From Bifidobacteriaceae bacterium (GTDB taxonomy: Bacteria; Actinomycetota; Actinomycetes; Actinomycetales; WQXJ01): 13,286 nucleotides of DNA. The DNA is taken from positions 1 to 13,286 of the forward strand of contig JAISTN010000109.1 in the NCBI GenBank assembly GCA_031272565.1, given 5' to 3'. The notes under the pieces were generated by a model. It was given only the letters and a program-made list of their open reading frames with translations, did not search any database and had not been told where the DNA came from. Positions 1 through 8,513 of this stretch are shown in pieces. Position 1 is the stretch's first letter. Each line of letters opens with the position of its first letter. The translations under genes and the position numbers were made by a program.

Positions 1-2
1 CG

Positions 3-632
3 GCCGTGGGAGCCATCACCTTGGTGTTGCACCCGGCCATGACCTTCACCGGCACGTCGCTTGATGTCGCCCGGTTGCGTGGCGCACCCTTTGCCGTCAG
101 TGCGCCGGTGGGCCTGGAACCCCTGGCTGGGGCACTGGCGCAGGAACTGGGCGGCCTGCCGTTTGTGCTGCCGGATGACCAGCGCGCGCTGTATCACGCC
201 GCCTTGTGCCACGCCGCCAACCACCTGGTGACCATCATTGCCCAGGCCCGCGACGTGTTGGCGGCGGCCGGGCTGGAGGACGCCGAATTCATCTTGGGCC
301 CGCTGACCCGGGCGGCGCTTGATGGCGCGCTGCGGCGCGGCCTTGACGCGCTGACCGGCCCGGCCGCCCGGGGTGACGCGGCCACCTTGGCCGCTCACGC
401 CCGGGCCTTGACCGAATACGCTGCCGCCAAGGGTGCGCTACTGGAAGGCCCGGTGGCCGTTGGGCCGCAGGCAGGCGCGGCCTTGGACACAGTGGCGGCC
501 TATCATGTCTTGTCCCGCCTCACCATCGAGGCGGCGCAGCGGTCCGGGCGGATCGGCGACGCCGCGGCGGACAAGGCCCGGCGGGCCATCGACTCGTTGA
601 CACCGGAGGGAAAGGAACTGGCCGGTGACTGA
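3..632 (+). CDS. Rossmann-like/DUF2520 domain protein, 3' part
   Basis: This is the C-terminal part of a NAD(P)-binding-like protein of the DUF2520 family. The frame is open from the left edge, so the Rossmann half lies outside the window. The GTG at position 6 is an internal Val codon, not a start. What is seen: the junction motif HPAMTFTGT near the beginning, then a mostly helical domain with the conserved-looking stretch LYHAALCHAANHLVT and a GPLTRAALDGAL segment, all typical of the DUF2520 half. The stop TGA lies inside the first codons of panC (shared GTGACTGA), so the two genes are translationally coupled. In many actinobacteria this family sits directly upstream of panC. A ketopantoate-reductase-like role has been guessed from that context, but nothing here proves a reaction. 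Confidence 0.85.
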   Translation, partial: AVGAITLVLHPAMTFTGTSLDVARLRGAPFAVSAPVGLEPLAGALAQELGGLPFVLPDDQRALYHAALCHAANHLVTIIAQARDVLAAAGLEDAEFILGPLTRAALDGALRRGLDALTGPAARGDAATLAAHARALTEYAAAKGALLEGPVAVGPQAGAALDTVAAYHVLSRLTIEAAQRSGRIGDAAADKARRAIDSLTPEGKELAGD

Positions 633-1500
633 AGGCGCGCGGCTCCTGGTGGTTCACACTTGGGCGGATCTGAGGCCGGCCCTGCGCCCGGGGCCCCGGG
701 CCGTCGTCATGACCATGGGGGCGCTGCACCAAGGCCACCTGGACTTGGTGGCCCGGGCCCAGCAGTGGAGGGCGGCGGTGGGCGGCCAGGTGGTGGTGAC
801 GGTCTTTGTCAACCCGCTGCAGTTTGGCCCGGAGGAGGATTTCGAGGCCTACCCCCGCACCCTGGAGGCCGATGTCGCGGCTTTGGCCGGCCGGGGCGTG
901 GACGTGGTCTATGCCCCCAGCGTGGTTGACCTCTACCCGGCCGGGCCGCCCCTGGTGCGGTTGAACCCGGGGCCAGTGGGGGAGGTCTTTGAGGGCGCCA
1001 TCCGGCCGGGGCATTTCGCCGGCGTCCTGACGGTAGTCCACAAGCTGCTGGGCCGCACCCAACCGACCGTGGCCCTGTTTGGCCAGAAGGACGCCCAACA
1101 GTTGGCGCTGGTGCGCCAAATGGTGGCCGATTTGGACTTGGCGGTGCGGATTGTGGCGGTGCCGATCCGCCGTGAGGCGGACGGCCTGGCTCTGTCCAGC
1201 CGCAACCGCTACCTCAGCGCGCCGCAGCGGACCGCGGCGTTGGCCCTGCCCCGAGCTGTCGCGGCCGGCGCCGCGGCGGCCGCCGCCGGCGCCGGCGTCA
1301 CCACCGTGCGCCAGGCCGCCTGGGACGCCCTAGGCAATGCCAGCTCCGACGGCTTCGAAACTGACTACCTTGAGGTGGTCGATCCCAGCGATTTCACGGT
1401 GCTGGGCCAGGCCTGGAGGGGACCGGCCCTGTTGATTGGCGCCATCCGGGTGGGGACCACGCGCCTGATCGACAACGCCCCCCTGACCATCACCGGGTAA
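625..1500 (+). CDS. panC: pantothenate synthetase (pantoate--beta-alanine ligase)
   Basis: PanC joins pantoate and beta-alanine with ATP to make pantothenate, the vitamin B5 precursor of coenzyme A; it is cytoplasmic. The 291-residue product has normal length for the family. Visible motifs are MTMGALHQGH at 29-38 (the HxGH nucleotide-binding signature), VNPLQFGP, the FEGAIRPGHFAGV substrate loop, FGQKDAQQLALV, and READGLALSSRN (the KMSKS-like region of this family). The GTG start at 625 overlaps the upstream stop by 8 nt and has AAAGGA at 611-616, 8 nt before it. An Ala/Gly-rich stretch near residues 210-226 (GC-only DNA around 1260-1300) is a lineage-specific linker. It is co-transcribed with the DUF2520 gene and converges on the folate operon. 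No panD follows it. Confidence 0.95.
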   Translation: MTEGARLLVVHTWADLRPALRPGPRAVVMTMGALHQGHLDLVARAQQWRAAVGGQVVVTVFVNPLQFGPEEDFEAYPRTLEADVAALAGRGVDVVYAPSVVDLYPAGPPLVRLNPGPVGEVFEGAIRPGHFAGVLTVVHKLLGRTQPTVALFGQKDAQQLALVRQMVADLDLAVRIVAVPIRREADGLALSSRNRYLSAPQRTAALALPRAVAAGAAAAAAGAGVTTVRQAAWDALGNASSDGFETDYLEVVDPSDFTVLGQAWRGPALLIGAIRVGTTRLIDNAPLTITG

Positions 1501-1501
1501 A

Positions 1502-1516
1502 CCGGCGGCCCGCTGG
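1502..1516 (+). terminator. possible terminator hairpin after panC
   Basis: Two bases after the panC stop, CCGGCG pairs with CGCTGG (one G.U pair) around a GCC loop. There is no clear U tract, which is common in high-GC actinobacteria. The stem is short, so the call is weak. It would lie between the convergent panC and DUF3180 genes. Confidence 0.3.
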
Positions 1517-1541
1517 CGATCAGTCTTGGAGCCTGGTGGAC

Positions 1542-2030
1542 CTACGCCGGGGCCGGGCCGGGCCGAGTTGAGCCGGCTTCTTCCAGGCCTTTGTCTTCGG
1601 GTGGCAGGCGGCAGAACGATTCGGCCAGGCGGCCGGCCAGGGCCAGGGCGAGCGCCGCCAGGGTGGCCACGCCGGCCTGCCAAACCCGTTCCCGCAGCAG
1701 CGCCGAACCGGTGGTGCGCAGTGCCACTAGGCCAATGCCCAGGTAGACGCCGGTCAAGGCGGCGCCCGTCAAGCTGCAGGCCTTGGCCAGGGCCAGCACC
1801 GTAGCCGCCCGCAGGCGGTCGATCCGCTCCCGCTTGCCCTTGACGTACTGGCGGACCGGCCAGGCCGCCACCAAGATCAGGGCCGCAATCGCCGCCAGCG
1901 CCAGTGGTACCGTCCACGGCACCTGGACGTGGTCAAACCAGTGACCGGTGCCAAGGTCCACCACCACCCAACTGGCCGCGGCGGCCACCAGGGCGGTGGA
2001 ACCCAGCGTGCGCCAACCCGTCAGACCCAT
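1542..2030 (-). CDS. DUF3180 family membrane protein
   Basis: This 162-residue protein has four likely membrane segments, at about residues 8-26, 38-58, 84-104 and 116-134. A basic cytoplasmic loop (YVKGKRERIDRLR) follows segment 2, and segment 3 is preceded by ATVLALAKACSLTGA, the best conserved part of DUF3180. The family has no known reaction. It is recognised by topology, this motif and its standard place directly after folK in actinobacterial folate clusters. The ATG at 2030 gives the typical short N-terminus (MGLTGWRTL), but no good ribosome binding site precedes it. Instead, a small open frame with a strong binding site ends just inside this start (see the entry at 2021-2143), so translational coupling is possible. 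The C-terminal 20 residues are polar and Pro-rich. Confidence 0.8.
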   Translation of the reverse strand: MGLTGWRTLGSTALVAAAASWVVVDLGTGHWFDHVQVPWTVPLALAAIAALILVAAWPVRQYVKGKRERIDRLRAATVLALAKACSLTGAALTGVYLGIGLVALRTTGSALLRERVWQAGVATLAALALALAGRLAESFCRLPPEDKGLEEAGSTRPGPAPA

Positions 2031-2143
2031 GCGCCAACGGCCCCAACGCCATGCGCACCACCAGGTGAATCCGTCGACCCGGTTCCAGGCTCCGGGGTGG
2101 GCTCTGCGTCATGGGTGACCTGCGGCCCTGCTAGACATCTCAC
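2021..2143 (-). CDS. possible 40-residue leader ORF before DUF3180
   Basis: In the 148-bp gap between folBK and DUF3180, a GTG at 2143 has a perfect AAGGAG (plus-strand 2151-2156) 7 nt before it and opens a 40-codon frame. Its TGA at 2021-2023 overlaps the first codons of DUF3180. The product would be polar and rich in Pro, Gly and Thr, with no recognisable domain. Its third codon positions look less GC-biased than those of the neighbours, which argues against ordinary coding. It could be a coupling leader peptide, a separated N-terminus of DUF3180 lost by a frameshift, or chance. Confidence 0.3.
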   Translation of the reverse strand: MRCLAGPQVTHDAEPTPEPGTGSTDSPGGAHGVGAVGAWV

Positions 2144-2178
2144 CGGCAATCTCCTTGCTCCCGCCAGTCCGGCACGGC

Positions 2179-4995
2179 TCAACTCTTAGCCTGGCCGCCC
2201 CAGCCCAGCCCAAAGTGGCCGCCTCCTTGGCCACCTACCGCGGGCGTCAGCGGAGGGGCGGGCGAAACGGGTGGGATGGGCCGCCACTGCAGCACCCGCG
2301 CCGGGGCCGCGGCCTGGGCTGGCGGCGGTGGAGGGGGCGGCGGCGGGGGCGGGGGGGGCACCGCACAGTCGGCCGCCGGTTCAACCACCACTCCTGGATC
2401 CTCGCTGGGGTCCAGGATGGGTGGCGGCACCAGGTCCGAATCGTCAACCACCTGGTCAAGTTCCCCGGCCCCCGGGTCAAACGCCTCAAAGCTGGGTTCC
2501 GGCAGGCTTGGCACCGGCGGGCGGGCCGATGGCGGCAGCGCATCGGCCACCGGCACGGCATCGGCCACCGGCACGGCATCGGCGACCGGCTCCGGCGCGG
2601 CGGTGTCCGCAATGGCCTGGGCCTCCACAACCGGGGCGGCCAAGCCGGCCGGAGCAGCGGCAACGGACGCCGCGGCATCGGGCACTGCCGCCTGGCCATC
2701 GCCACCGAAACCGTCACCTACGCCACCCAAGCCCGCCGGGGCAGCAGCACTGGCCGCGCTGGCCCGGGCCGCCGCCTGGCTGGCCACCTCGGCCGCCGCC
2801 TCATCCCAACGCGGAATGGGCCGCGAATCCCATTTCCATTCGTTCGCCACCACCGGGGCGGCCTCCGCCACTGGCTGGGCGGCTTGGACCTCCACCATGG
2901 CAGGCTCATCGGCCGGGAAGGGCAACGCCCCGGCCGGCCAACCGGCCTCGGTCGGCCCTCCCAGTTCAACCGCCGGCGGAGGCCAAGTCGCGGGGCTGGG
3001 CGGCGGTGCAGTCACCGAAGCCTCAGACCAATCCGGCTGCGGAATCTGGGCCGACCATTCGGACCGGGATTCAGGCTCCGCGCCAGCTCCAGGAGCGGTC
3101 ACGTCCGGTGCCACCGAAGCCTCGGCCGGGGCCGCGACCGGGGCAGCCACCGGCTGGCCACCCACCTGGGTGTCCCACGGCTCCCCGCCCGCCAGCACGG
3201 CCAGCGGCAGAGAACTGCCCACCGGGTCAAACGGCACCTGGGCCACCCCCCGGGCAATCCCCTTGAGCGGCCCCGAACCCAGGCTGATGCGGGTCAGTTC
3301 GCCCGGCGCCGGTTGGGTCACGTAGAAGGCCGCCCGAGGCGCCGGCGGCGTGTCCCAGCCCGGCGCCAGCCAGCGGATGCCGCTGCGATCAGGCGCCCGC
3401 AGGGCCAGTTGGGCCACCGGCCCGCCGCCCAGGCCAGGCAGAAAGCCGGCCGGCGACATCAGTGCCCAAGGCACCAACACGAAGGCCCGGTTGTGGGCCT
3501 CCGGATGCGGCACAGTCAACTCGTCGTCGCTGGCCAGCAGAGTGTCAAAGGCGATCAGGTCCAGGTCCAAGGTGCGCGGCCCCCAGCGGTGCGAACTGGC
3601 CCGGTCCCGGCCATACTTCTCTTCGATGCCCTGCAGGGTGTGCAGCAGGTTGCGGGCCGAAAGCGTTGTCCGCAACAAGGCGACCGCGTTGAAAAAGTCG
3701 GGTTGGTCAACCCGGCCCACCGGCGCCGTCCGGGCCAGCGGTGAGACCGCTACCACCTCGATACCCGCCTCGCCCTTCAGATCCGACAGGGCCCCCCGCA
3801 GGGCGGCCAGCGCATCGCCTTGGTTGGCGCCCAAACCGATCACCACATCCACCGGCACCGCCGGGGTGTCGTCCAAGCTGCGGACCGGGCCCCAGACTTC
3901 CTCCGGCACCTTGGTCCGCCGGCGGCGCCGCTTGGACTCCGCGGCCTCCCCGTCTGGCGCCTCCACCTGCGTCAACGCCCCTGACACCAGCACTCCGCCG
4001 GTCACACCTGGGCTGGCCACTTGGGCCGACCGGTCACGCCCGTCACGCCGGCCCGGCCGCCCCGGGGCCAGGAACCCAACGCCGTGGCCGCCGTCTGCCT
4101 CACCGCCAGACCGGACCATGGCCTCCAGTTGCGACAGGTCCATCACCTGGGGCGCCTTGGCCAGCCCCCGGCCGCCGCTGCCACCGGTTTGGGGCCGGTC
4201 CTCCGCCCGGCTCCGGCCACCGGACCTGGCCGCCACCCCGCGGTGAGCATTCAGACTGACTGTGGGGCCGCCGGCCGTGCCGTCGAAGCGGTGTCCACGG
4301 CCCGCCTGGGGCAGGTCCTGCGACACCGGCGGCGGCCCGTCCACGGCCCGCAAACCGGACGGCGGTAGCCCCTGCGGGGTGCCGATTCGCGCCGAACCGC
4401 GGTGCGGTGTGGCGGCGTCTTCCGGTTCGCGCAGCGAGCGGCGCGTGGTGTAGCCCGCGGCCGAGACGGTCGGTCCGGATTCCGGTAGCCAGGCGTGGGC
4501 CCCGCCGGCGGCGGCCTCCAGATCGGCCCGGCTGAGGCCAAACATGGGGCTGAACGACGGCACTTCTTCTTCCGGCATCGGCCCGGCGTGACGCCCGCCG
4601 TGGCGGTTGCGCTCCCGCCGGATCCGCACCGACACGTCCTTGAACGGCACACCCACCGGGGCATCGGGCTTGTGCACCACGACATCGGCCACCTGAACCG
4701 TCTTCGATTCCAGAACCGCGTCGGCAATCCGCTGAGCCAGGGTCTCCAATAGGTTGAGCGGTTCGCCCTCCAAGATGGCCGCCACCCGCTGGGCGGCATC
4801 AGCGTAGTTGATGGTCAGCGACAAATCGTCGGCCTGGGCGGCCGGCCGGGTGTCCAGGTGCAGGGACACGTCCGCGCTGTAGGGTTGCCCATGCTCACGC
4901 TCAGCCGCCGTGGCGCCATGAAACCCGCGGGCAGTAATGCCGCGGACTTCAATCGCGTCCAAGGGCGCGCCGGTGGCGCCGAGGACCCATTCCAT
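2179..4995 (-). CDS. folKB: fused dihydroneopterin aldolase / HPPK with very long disordered linker and tail
   Basis: This 938-residue protein carries two successive folate-pathway enzymes. Residues 14-126 are FolB: GFHGATAAERE with the catalytic-type Glu32, NYADA with Tyr64, LLETLA with Glu84, and VVHKPDAP with Lys109. Residues about 383-545 are FolK (pyrophosphokinase): IGLGANQGD, SPLARTAPVG, QPDFFNAVA, RWGPRTLDLDL with the Mg-binding pair Asp477/Asp479, and VPHPEAHNRAFVLVPW. Between them lies a linker of about 250 residues rich in Gly, Arg and Pro, ending in a KRRRRR patch at 355-360. After FolK come about 390 more residues, mostly Ala/Pro/Val, with three VADA(V/L)P copies at 804-819 and 13 consecutive prolines at 880-892. 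A separate FolB is about 120 residues and a FolK about 160, so about 640 residues are extra. The ATG at 4995 lies 27 nt after the folP stop. Enzyme assignments are firm; the function of the added parts is unknown. Confidence 0.9.
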   Translation of the reverse strand: MEWVLGATGAPLDAIEVRGITARGFHGATAAEREHGQPYSADVSLHLDTRPAAQADDLSLTINYADAAQRVAAILEGEPLNLLETLAQRIADAVLESKTVQVADVVVHKPDAPVGVPFKDVSVRIRRERNRHGGRHAGPMPEEEVPSFSPMFGLSRADLEAAAGGAHAWLPESGPTVSAAGYTTRRSLREPEDAATPHRGSARIGTPQGLPPSGLRAVDGPPPVSQDLPQAGRGHRFDGTAGGPTVSLNAHRGVAARSGGRSRAEDRPQTGGSGGRGLAKAPQVMDLSQLEAMVRSGGEADGGHGVGFLAPGRPGRRDGRDRSAQVASPGVTGGVLVSGALTQVEAPDGEAAESKRRRRRTKVPEEVWGPVRSLDDTPAVPVDVVIGLGANQGDALAALRGALSDLKGEAGIEVVAVSPLARTAPVGRVDQPDFFNAVALLRTTLSARNLLHTLQGIEEKYGRDRASSHRWGPRTLDLDLIAFDTLLASDDELTVPHPEAHNRAFVLVPWALMSPAGFLPGLGGGPVAQLALRAPDRSGIRWLAPGWDTPPAPRAAFYVTQPAPGELTRISLGSGPLKGIARGVAQVPFDPVGSSLPLAVLAGGEPWDTQVGGQPVAAPVAAPAEASVAPDVTAPGAGAEPESRSEWSAQIPQPDWSEASVTAPPPSPATWPPPAVELGGPTEAGWPAGALPFPADEPAMVEVQAAQPVAEAAPVVANEWKWDSRPIPRWDEAAAEVASQAAARASAASAAAPAGLGGVGDGFGGDGQAAVPDAAASVAAAPAGLAAPVVEAQAIADTAAPEPVADAVPVADAVPVADALPPSARPPVPSLPEPSFEAFDPGAGELDQVVDDSDLVPPPILDPSEDPGVVVEPAADCAVPPPPPPPPPPPPPAQAAAPARVLQWRPIPPVSPAPPLTPAVGGQGGGHFGLGWGGQAKS
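2320..2358 (-). repeat. polyproline run inside folBK (13 Pro codons)
   Basis: Thirteen consecutive proline codons (residues 880-892 of the fusion protein) form a G-only/GGC-rich tract on the plus strand. The tract is prone to replication slippage and would stall ribosomes lacking elongation factor P. Confidence 0.9.
2541..2594 (-). repeat. 18-bp tandem repeat, three copies, inside folBK
   Basis: The plus-strand unit CATCGGCCACCGGCACGG occurs perfectly at 2541-2558 and 2559-2576 and with changes at 2577-2594. In the coding frame it gives VADAVP-VADAVP-VADALP. The length is a multiple of three, so copy-number changes keep the frame. Confidence 0.92.
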
Positions 4996-5022
4996 GTGGC
5001 CATGATCCCCGAAAAAGGGTGG

Positions 5023-5889
5023 TCAACTGTGGTAGGCGCGCCACACTTGGGCAAGGTGAACTGCCGCCGCGTTGGCCGCCGCCTCATGCACCCGTACGCA
5101 CCAGACGCCGGCCGCCGCCACCAGGGCGGTGACGGCCGCTGTAGCGGCATCCCGGCCGGCCGGAGGCGCCTGGCCCTGGCCCAAGGCGGACACTTCAGCC
5201 AAGAAGCGCTTGCGTGAGGCGCCCACCAGCAGCGGGTAGCCCAGTTCAGCCAGGTGATCCAGCCCCGTCAGCAACGGCCAGTTGTTGCGGCCAGCCTTGG
5301 CGAAACCCAGGCCCGGGTCAAGCACGATGGCGCCCGGTTTGACCCCGGCGGCCAGCGCCGCCTGGACGCGGGTCGCCAGTTCCGCCTTGACCTGCGCCAG
5401 GACGTCGTCATAAACATCGGCCTGGTCCATGGTGGCGGAGGGCCCCCGCCAGTGCATCAGGACGCTGACCACGCCCGTCTCCGCCATCACGGACAGCATG
5501 TCAGGGTCCGCCAGCCCGCCGGAAACATCGTTGATCACCACCGCCCCGGCCTGCACCGCCGCCCACGCCACCGAGGCCCGCATCGTGTCAACCGAAACCG
5601 GGATGCCCCGGCCCGCCAGTTCGGCCACCACCGGCAGCACGCGGCGGCGTTCTTCCGCTTCTGGCACCCGTTCGGCCACCCCGGGGCGGGTCGATTCACC
5701 GCCCACATCGATCAGGTCCGCGCCGGCCGCCACCAAGCCGGTGGCGTGCGTCACCGCCGCCCCCGGCGTGAACGCCCGGCCGCCATCGGAAAACGAATCC
5801 GGTGTCACATTGCAGATGCCCATCACGGCCGTCCGTTCCAGCCCGGCCAGGGCCGGGGGCAGCGGGGCGGGACGGGTCAGCGGGAACAC
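5023..5889 (-). CDS. folP: dihydropteroate synthase
   Basis: FolP condenses p-aminobenzoate with hydroxymethyl-dihydropterin pyrophosphate; it is the sulfonamide target. With the start chosen here the protein has 288 residues, a normal length. Motifs follow the TIM-barrel order: MGICNVTPDSFSDGG at 23-37 (Asn27 metal ligand), DVGGESTRPG at 61-70, SVDTMRAS at 99-106, INDVSGG at 119-125, LMHWRG, LDPGLGFAK at 190-198, GASRKRF at 223-229 and RVHEA at 266-270. The frame stays open upstream to 6039, but that part overlaps folE and is not conserved. The GTG at 5889 lies just after the folE stop with GGGAG four bases before it, so it is the best start. All expected active-site segments are present. 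It is read together with folE and the following folBK, whose product supplies its substrate. Confidence 0.93.
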   Translation of the reverse strand: MFPLTRPAPLPPALAGLERTAVMGICNVTPDSFSDGGRAFTPGAAVTHATGLVAAGADLIDVGGESTRPGVAERVPEAEERRRVLPVVAELAGRGIPVSVDTMRASVAWAAVQAGAVVINDVSGGLADPDMLSVMAETGVVSVLMHWRGPSATMDQADVYDDVLAQVKAELATRVQAALAAGVKPGAIVLDPGLGFAKAGRNNWPLLTGLDHLAELGYPLLVGASRKRFLAEVSALGQGQAPPAGRDAATAAVTALVAAAGVWCVRVHEAAANAAAVHLAQVWRAYHS

Positions 5890-5903
5890 GGTGCTCCCGT
5901 CAC

Positions 5904-6518
5904 CTAGTGGCCGCCCAGGATCAGGCTCATCGCCTCGGCCCGGGTGGCCGGGGTGCGCAGCAGGCCGCGCACCGCACTGGTGACCGTCTTGGCGCCCGGT
6001 TTGCGCACGCCGCGCATCGACATGCACAGGTGCTCGCATTCCACCACCACGATGGCGCCCCGAGCCTGCAGGTGTGCCATCAAGGCATCGGCCACAGCCG
6101 AGGTCAGCCGTTCTTGCACCTGCGGCCGGCGGGCTAGGCCATCAACCAGCCGGGCCAGCTTGGACAGGCCAGTGATCTGGCCGTCATCACCGGGGATGTA
6201 GCCTACGTGGGCCACCCCGTGGAACGGCAGCAGGTGGTGTTCGCACATCGAATAGACCGTGATGTCCTTGACCAGCACAAACTCCTGGTGGCCCAGGTTG
6301 AAGCGAGCCTCCAGCACCGCAGCGGGGTCTTCGCGCAGGCCGGAGAACATCTCGGCCGCCGCCCGCGCCACCCGCGCCGGAGTTTCCCGCAGGCCTTCGC
6401 GGTCCGGGTCTTCGCCGATCCCGCGCAGCAACTCCCGCACGGCGGCCTCCACCCGCGCCTGGTCGAACGTGCCCAGCGGCCCGGTGCCTTCTTCCACCGC
6501 AGCCCGGCCGGAACTCAC
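5904..6518 (-). CDS. folE: GTP cyclohydrolase I
   Basis: FolE opens GTP to dihydroneopterin triphosphate, the first step of folate synthesis. The 204-residue product has the full signature set: [14 protein letters not shown] at 41-54, [14 protein letters not shown] at 88-101 and [18 protein letters not shown] at 161-178. Cys92, His95 and Cys165 correspond to the zinc ligands of the E. coli enzyme, and His94 and His163 to its catalytic histidines, so this is a zinc-type active enzyme. The GTG start overlaps the ftsH stop as GTGA, and GGGGAGG (plus-strand 6523-6529) lies just upstream, inside the end of ftsH. This implies coupled translation with ftsH. folP begins only 14 nt after its stop. Confidence 0.96.
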   Translation of the reverse strand: MSSGRAAVEEGTGPLGTFDQARVEAAVRELLRGIGEDPDREGLRETPARVARAAAEMFSGLREDPAAVLEARFNLGHQEFVLVKDITVYSMCEHHLLPFHGVAHVGYIPGDDGQITGLSKLARLVDGLARRPQVQERLTSAVADALMAHLQARGAIVVVECEHLCMSMRGVRKPGAKTVTSAVRGLLRTPATRAEAMSLILGGH

Positions 6519-8464
6519 GAAGCCTCCCCGGCGGCATCGGGCGCCGCGGCCGGACCTGGGACCGCCACCGGCGGTTCGGACGAAACCGGCCGGTCATCGG
6601 AACTGAGCCAGACCGGCCGTTCCGGCCGTTTCACAATGTCGCTGAACACCGCTGTCAGTTCAGACTCCACCAGGGTTTCCTTCTCCAGCAACTCCAGGAC
6701 CAGGCGGTCCAGCACGTGCCGGTTTTGGACCAGGATTTCCCAGGCCTCGGTGTGGGCCTGTTCGATCAGCGCCTTGACCTCCGCGTCGATCGAAGCCGCC
6801 ACCGCCTCCGAATAGTCGCGCTGGTGGCCGTAGTCCAGGCCCAGGAAGACCTCGCCATCGGCCTGGCCGTAGCGCACCGCCCCCAAGCCGGCGCTCATGC
6901 CGTACTCCATCACCATCTTGCGGGCGGTGGCGGTGGCTTTCTCGATGTCGTTCGAGGCCCCGGTGGTGGGGTCATGGAAGACCAATTCTTCGGCCACCCG
7001 CCCGCCCATGGCGTAAGCCAACTGGTCCAACAACTCGTTGCGGGTGACGGAGTGCTTGTCCTTGGTGGGCATCACCATGGTGTAGCCCAGGGCCCGGCCG
7101 CGCGGCAGGATGGTCACCTTGGTCACTGGGTCGGTATTGCGCAGGGCGGCCGCCACCACGGCGTGGCCGCCTTCGTGGTAGGCCGTGTTCTGTTTTTCGT
7201 CTTCCGTCATGATCATGGAACTGCGCTGCGGGCCGGCCACCACCCGGTCGATCGCCTCGTCCAAAGCGTGGTTGGTGATCTCCTTCTGGTTGCCCCGGGC
7301 GGTCAGCAGGGCCGCCTCGTTCAGCACGTTGGCCAGGTCCGCGCCAGTGAAGCCGGGGGTCCGTTTGGCCACCTGCTCCAGGTCCACGCCGGGCGCCATC
7401 TGCTTGCCCTTGGCGTGCACCTGCAGTATCGCCAGGCGGCCCTTCAAGTCGGGGGCGGCCACGGCGATCTGGCGGTCAAAGCGGCCCGGCCGCATCAGGG
7501 CGGGGTCCAGAATGTCGGGCCGGTTGGTGGCTGCGATCAGAATCACGTTGGTGGTGGCGTCAAAGCCGTCCATCTCCACCAGCAACTGGTTCAGGGTCTG
7601 TTCGCGTTCGTCATGGCCGCCGCCCAAGCCGGCGCCACGGTGGCGGCCCACGGCGTCGATCTCATCGACAAAGACGATGGCGGGCGCGTTGGCCTTGGCC
7701 TGCTCGAACAGGTCGCGCACCCGGCTGGCGCCCACACCGACAAACATCTCCACAAAGTCGGATCCGGAAATCGAATAGAACGGCACGTTGGCCTCGCCGG
7801 CCACGGCCCGGGCCAGCAGCGTCTTGCCGGTGCCGGGCGGGCCGTACAGCAGCACGCCCCGGGGAATCTTGGCCCCCACGGCCAGGAACTTGGCCGGCTC
7901 CTGCAGAAACTCCTTGATCTCCTGGAGTTCCTCCACCGCCTCGTCCACCCCGGCGACATCGGCGAACGTCACCTTGGGCGTCTCCTTGCCTACCAGCTTG
8001 GCCTTGGACTTGCCGAAGCTGAGCGGCCCGCCCCGGCCGCCGCCCTGCATCTGCGACATGATCCACCAGAACAAGCCCAGAATGATGGCGAACGGAATCA
8101 GGGTCATCAACAGCGATGACCACCACGAGGTGGACGGCACCTCCGAGTTGTAGCCTTCCTCCGGGTTGGAGGCCTTGACGGCCTTGACCACTTCCTCGCC
8201 CTGGGGCTCAACGTAGTAGAAGCGCAGCGAGCGCCCCTTGTCCTTGTAATCCTTGGTCAAGGTCAGGTCGACCCGCTGTTCGCCGTCCACGATCTTAACG
8301 GACTTGACGTTGCCCGCAGCCAGGAGTTCCAGCCCAGTCGAAGTGTCGATCTTGGCCGGGCCGCCCCGGAACAGGGTGCCGATCAGCAACCACACCACCA
8401 CCAGGCCAAGCAGGAGCCACAAGAGTGGGGCGCGGACCCTGGGCCGCTTCGTTTTCGTTGCCAA
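6515..8464 (-). CDS. ftsH: ATP-dependent zinc metalloprotease FtsH
   Basis: FtsH is a membrane-anchored AAA+ protease that extracts and degrades membrane and regulatory proteins, working as a hexamer. The 649 residues show two N-terminal membrane segments (about 13-32 and 116-137) around a small extracytoplasmic domain. These are followed by a Gly-rich linker, Walker A GPPGTGKT at 208-215, Walker B VFVDEID at 264-270, the second region of homology [20 protein letters not shown] at 312-331, and the zinc site HEGGH at 430-434 with Asp506 in ASNDIEKAT as the expected third ligand. The tail from about 612 is Pro/Ala-rich and variable, as in other actinobacterial FtsH. Translation starts at a TTG at 8464 with GGAAG 8 nt upstream. 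It lies 49 bp after hpt and overlaps folE. The set of catalytic residues is complete. Confidence 0.97.
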   Translation of the reverse strand: MATKTKRPRVRAPLLWLLLGLVVVWLLIGTLFRGGPAKIDTSTGLELLAAGNVKSVKIVDGEQRVDLTLTKDYKDKGRSLRFYYVEPQGEEVVKAVKASNPEEGYNSEVPSTSWWSSLLMTLIPFAIILGLFWWIMSQMQGGGRGGPLSFGKSKAKLVGKETPKVTFADVAGVDEAVEELQEIKEFLQEPAKFLAVGAKIPRGVLLYGPPGTGKTLLARAVAGEANVPFYSISGSDFVEMFVGVGASRVRDLFEQAKANAPAIVFVDEIDAVGRHRGAGLGGGHDEREQTLNQLLVEMDGFDATTNVILIAATNRPDILDPALMRPGRFDRQIAVAAPDLKGRLAILQVHAKGKQMAPGVDLEQVAKRTPGFTGADLANVLNEAALLTARGNQKEITNHALDEAIDRVVAGPQRSSMIMTEDEKQNTAYHEGGHAVVAAALRNTDPVTKVTILPRGRALGYTMVMPTKDKHSVTRNELLDQLAYAMGGRVAEELVFHDPTTGASNDIEKATATARKMVMEYGMSAGLGAVRYGQADGEVFLGLDYGHQRDYSEAVAASIDAEVKALIEQAHTEAWEILVQNRHVLDRLVLELLEKETLVESELTAVFSDIVKRPERPVWLSSDDRPVSSEPPVAVPGPAAAPDAAGEAS

Positions 8465-8513
8465 ACTTACGTCTTCCGGTTGTTATCTAGTGAGGCGGGT
8501 CAAGCCGGTCCGG

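Noticed and set aside
2155..4368. Several long plus-strand open frames (up to 529 codons) opposite folBK
   Set aside because: They are stop-poor shadows of very GC-rich antisense DNA. Their translations are Arg/Pro/Gly-rich without motifs, whereas the minus strand gives clear FolB and FolK signatures.
5890..6039. Longer folP with 50 extra N-terminal residues
   Set aside because: The extension lies antiphase within folE, has no family conservation, and the GTG at 5889 has a binding site directly after the folE stop.
6716..8119. 467-codon plus-strand frame opposite ftsH
   Set aside because: It is His/Gly/Gln-rich with no motif and lies entirely antisense to an intact FtsH with all catalytic residues.
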